Positions 5,367 through 6,360 of a stretch of 6,360 nt of DNA are shown piece after piece. The stretch's first letter is position 1. Each line of letters starts with the position of its first letter. Origin of the DNA: Kiritimatiellia bacterium (lineage in GTDB: Bacteria > Verrucomicrobiota > Kiritimatiellia > RFP12 > UBA1067); the NCBI GenBank assembly GCA_017936245.1, contig JAGBFY010000580.1, positions 1-6,360 of the forward strand. The letters run 5' to 3'. The notes under the pieces are model-generated. The model searched no databases. It was not told the DNA's origin and saw only the letters and a list, made by a program, of their open reading frames with translations. The translations under genes and the position numbers were made by a program.

Positions 5367-6360
5367 CTACTTTGCGGATTTCGGCGGTTCGGAGCTGTAT
5401 TCGAGACCTTCCACCTCGCGGGGATGTTCGCTCGTTCCGGCGACAGGGCAGAACGAAGCACCCCAGCGTCCGCCACGCGGAAGCACCAGACGCATATGGT
5501 TCCATCCCTTCTTTAGAGTTATGGATGTCGGAGGACGCAGCGTGTACAGCTCATCAACCAGCGGCTTTTCGAGAAGGTCGGTCGAGTAAGGGATGTCCTG
5601 CTCCCGGATCGCCTTGGTGGTGGATTTCATGCCAGGCTGCTTCCAGTCCGGCGGCGGAACGGCAGTGCCGTTGACGCTGACCGTCGCGCCGAAGGAATTC
5701 CATTCCCCCTTGCGCGGTGTCTGCGGAATGCCAAGCCTGCTGTACGCCCCAAACAGTCCGGCGCAGTCGATCCATGCGCCGATTGTACGATCATCCGGGG
5801 ACTTGATCCATGTTTCAAGCGCGACAGGCCCCCTGTATTTTTGGGCATATGCCGCCTCTGGCGAACCATGCGTCCCAAGCCAGATCGTTCCCTGTGCGAC
5901 ATCCTTGGCGATCACTTCGCCAGTCTTGACGTCTGTAAGCCTCCAGCGAAGCTGGGTCTGACGGACAAACGGGAAAGGCTGCTTGAACCCTGCAAGAGTT
6001 CTGTCCCGCTGGGCGGCAATCCTGCATTCCAGGTCTGCGGCTTCGGCGAACAGCGGAGAACCGGGGAACGGAAGACGGCGGCGGAACTCAGGCCTGTCCT
6101 TGGAGCGTCCAGACCAGAAGTTGTCGGACATTCCGACGATTGTCGGGAACACCATGCAGTCGCGGAACAGATGAATCGTATCTTCACCGACGTTAACGTC
6201 ATGCCAGCAGCAGGCAAGCGCACCGAGCTGACGCGAAGCCTCGCCCTTCCATTTGCCCATGTTGCCGAAAGCGGACATGGACAGCACGTCAAACGGCGTC
6301 CAGCTTCCCTGATATGTACGGCGATAGTCGGAGTAGAGATATGGATTGACGGAGTTGGTC
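5367..6360 (-). CDS. Glycoside hydrolase, probably family 20-like, C-terminal part only
   Basis: The frame is open from the right edge (first full codon at 6359) to TAG 5367, giving 330 residues with the start outside the window. Residues about 1-85 look like the end of a GH20-type catalytic barrel: a Trp/Asp motif ALACCWHDVN (47-56), then FPTIVGMSDNFWSG (71-84), resembling the family's closing pattern in which a Trp near a carboxylate lines the sugar site and the last helix ends in a Trp-Ser. From about 115 on the protein is rich in strands (TWIKSPDD, NSFGATVSVNGTAVPPPDW, SITLKKGWNHMRLVLP), suggesting a beta-sandwich accessory domain possibly involved in sugar binding. If so, it would trim amino sugars from glycans in the periplasm or outside the cell. 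The catalytic Asp-Glu pair and any signal peptide are not visible, so the family call is moderate. It belongs to a transcription unit separate from the gsp-like operon. Confidence 0.6.
   Translation of the reverse strand, partial: TNSVNPYLYSDYRRTYQGSWTPFDVLSMSAFGNMGKWKGEASRQLGALACCWHDVNVGEDTIHLFRDCMVFPTIVGMSDNFWSGRSKDRPEFRRRLPFPGSPLFAEAADLECRIAAQRDRTLAGFKQPFPFVRQTQLRWRLTDVKTGEVIAKDVAQGTIWLGTHGSPEAAYAQKYRGPVALETWIKSPDDRTIGAWIDCAGLFGAYSRLGIPQTPRKGEWNSFGATVSVNGTAVPPPDWKQPGMKSTTKAIREQDIPYSTDLLEKPLVDELYTLRPPTSITLKKGWNHMRLVLPRGGRWGASFCPVAGTSEHPREVEGLEYSSEPPKSAK

Noticed and set aside
5367..6287. GTG at 6287 as the start of the hydrolase gene
   Set aside because: The frame continues upstream without a stop to the window edge with matching protein character (TNSVNPYLYSDY before it), so this GTG is an internal valine codon.

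Overview
The window looks like one stretch of a Gram-negative chromosome: a secretin, an inner-membrane GspL/PilM-N protein and a GspM/PilO protein imply an outer membrane and a type II secretion or type IV pilus-like machine. Coding DNA is moderately GC-rich (hand counts of single lines near 57-58%), and the one regulatory gap is AT-rich (about 35-42%). GC-rich palindromic repeats, a family-20-like glycoside hydrolase and a split secretion locus would suit a polysaccharide-degrading member of the Verrucomicrobiota/Kiritimatiellota/Lentisphaerota group. That placement is a guess from style, not from a marker gene.

All supported genes lie on the minus strand, so the functional order runs right to left. 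At the right edge (5367-6360) is the C-terminal 330 residues of a probable secreted glycoside hydrolase whose start lies outside the window. A 150-bp AT-rich gap (5217-5366) follows. It carries a perfect 18-bp palindrome and a good extended -10 promoter placed so close to the next ATG that the message would be almost leaderless.

That promoter should drive a compact operon: a PLP-dependent class I/II aminotransferase (3924-5216), a GspL-type fusion of PilM and PilN domains (2434-3927), a GspM/PilO protein (1880-2437) and a GspD/PilQ-type secretin (1778 to the left edge, 592 codons visible, 3' end outside the window). The first three genes overlap by 4 bases each (GTGA, then ATGA), which suggests translational coupling. 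Between the GspM and secretin genes there is a 101-bp spacer with a long hairpin and a 7-bp tandem repeat, which could adjust secretin output separately.

The L, M and D proteins are expected to work together. The GspL- and GspM-like proteins form the inner-membrane platform, and the secretin forms the outer-membrane gate. The gene order L-M-D with D last resembles pilM-N-O-Q more than the classical gspC-to-M order. No pilP/gspC, ATPase, platform GspF or pseudopilin gene is visible here. The aminotransferase is an unexpected first gene; nothing in its sequence links it to secretion.

The most interesting items are the palindrome-rich in-frame insert in the gspL-like gene and its resemblance to the hairpin before the secretin gene, the near-leaderless promoter with its upstream palindrome, and the drop in GC where the secretin core begins. 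I saw no clear evidence of an entirely new system.
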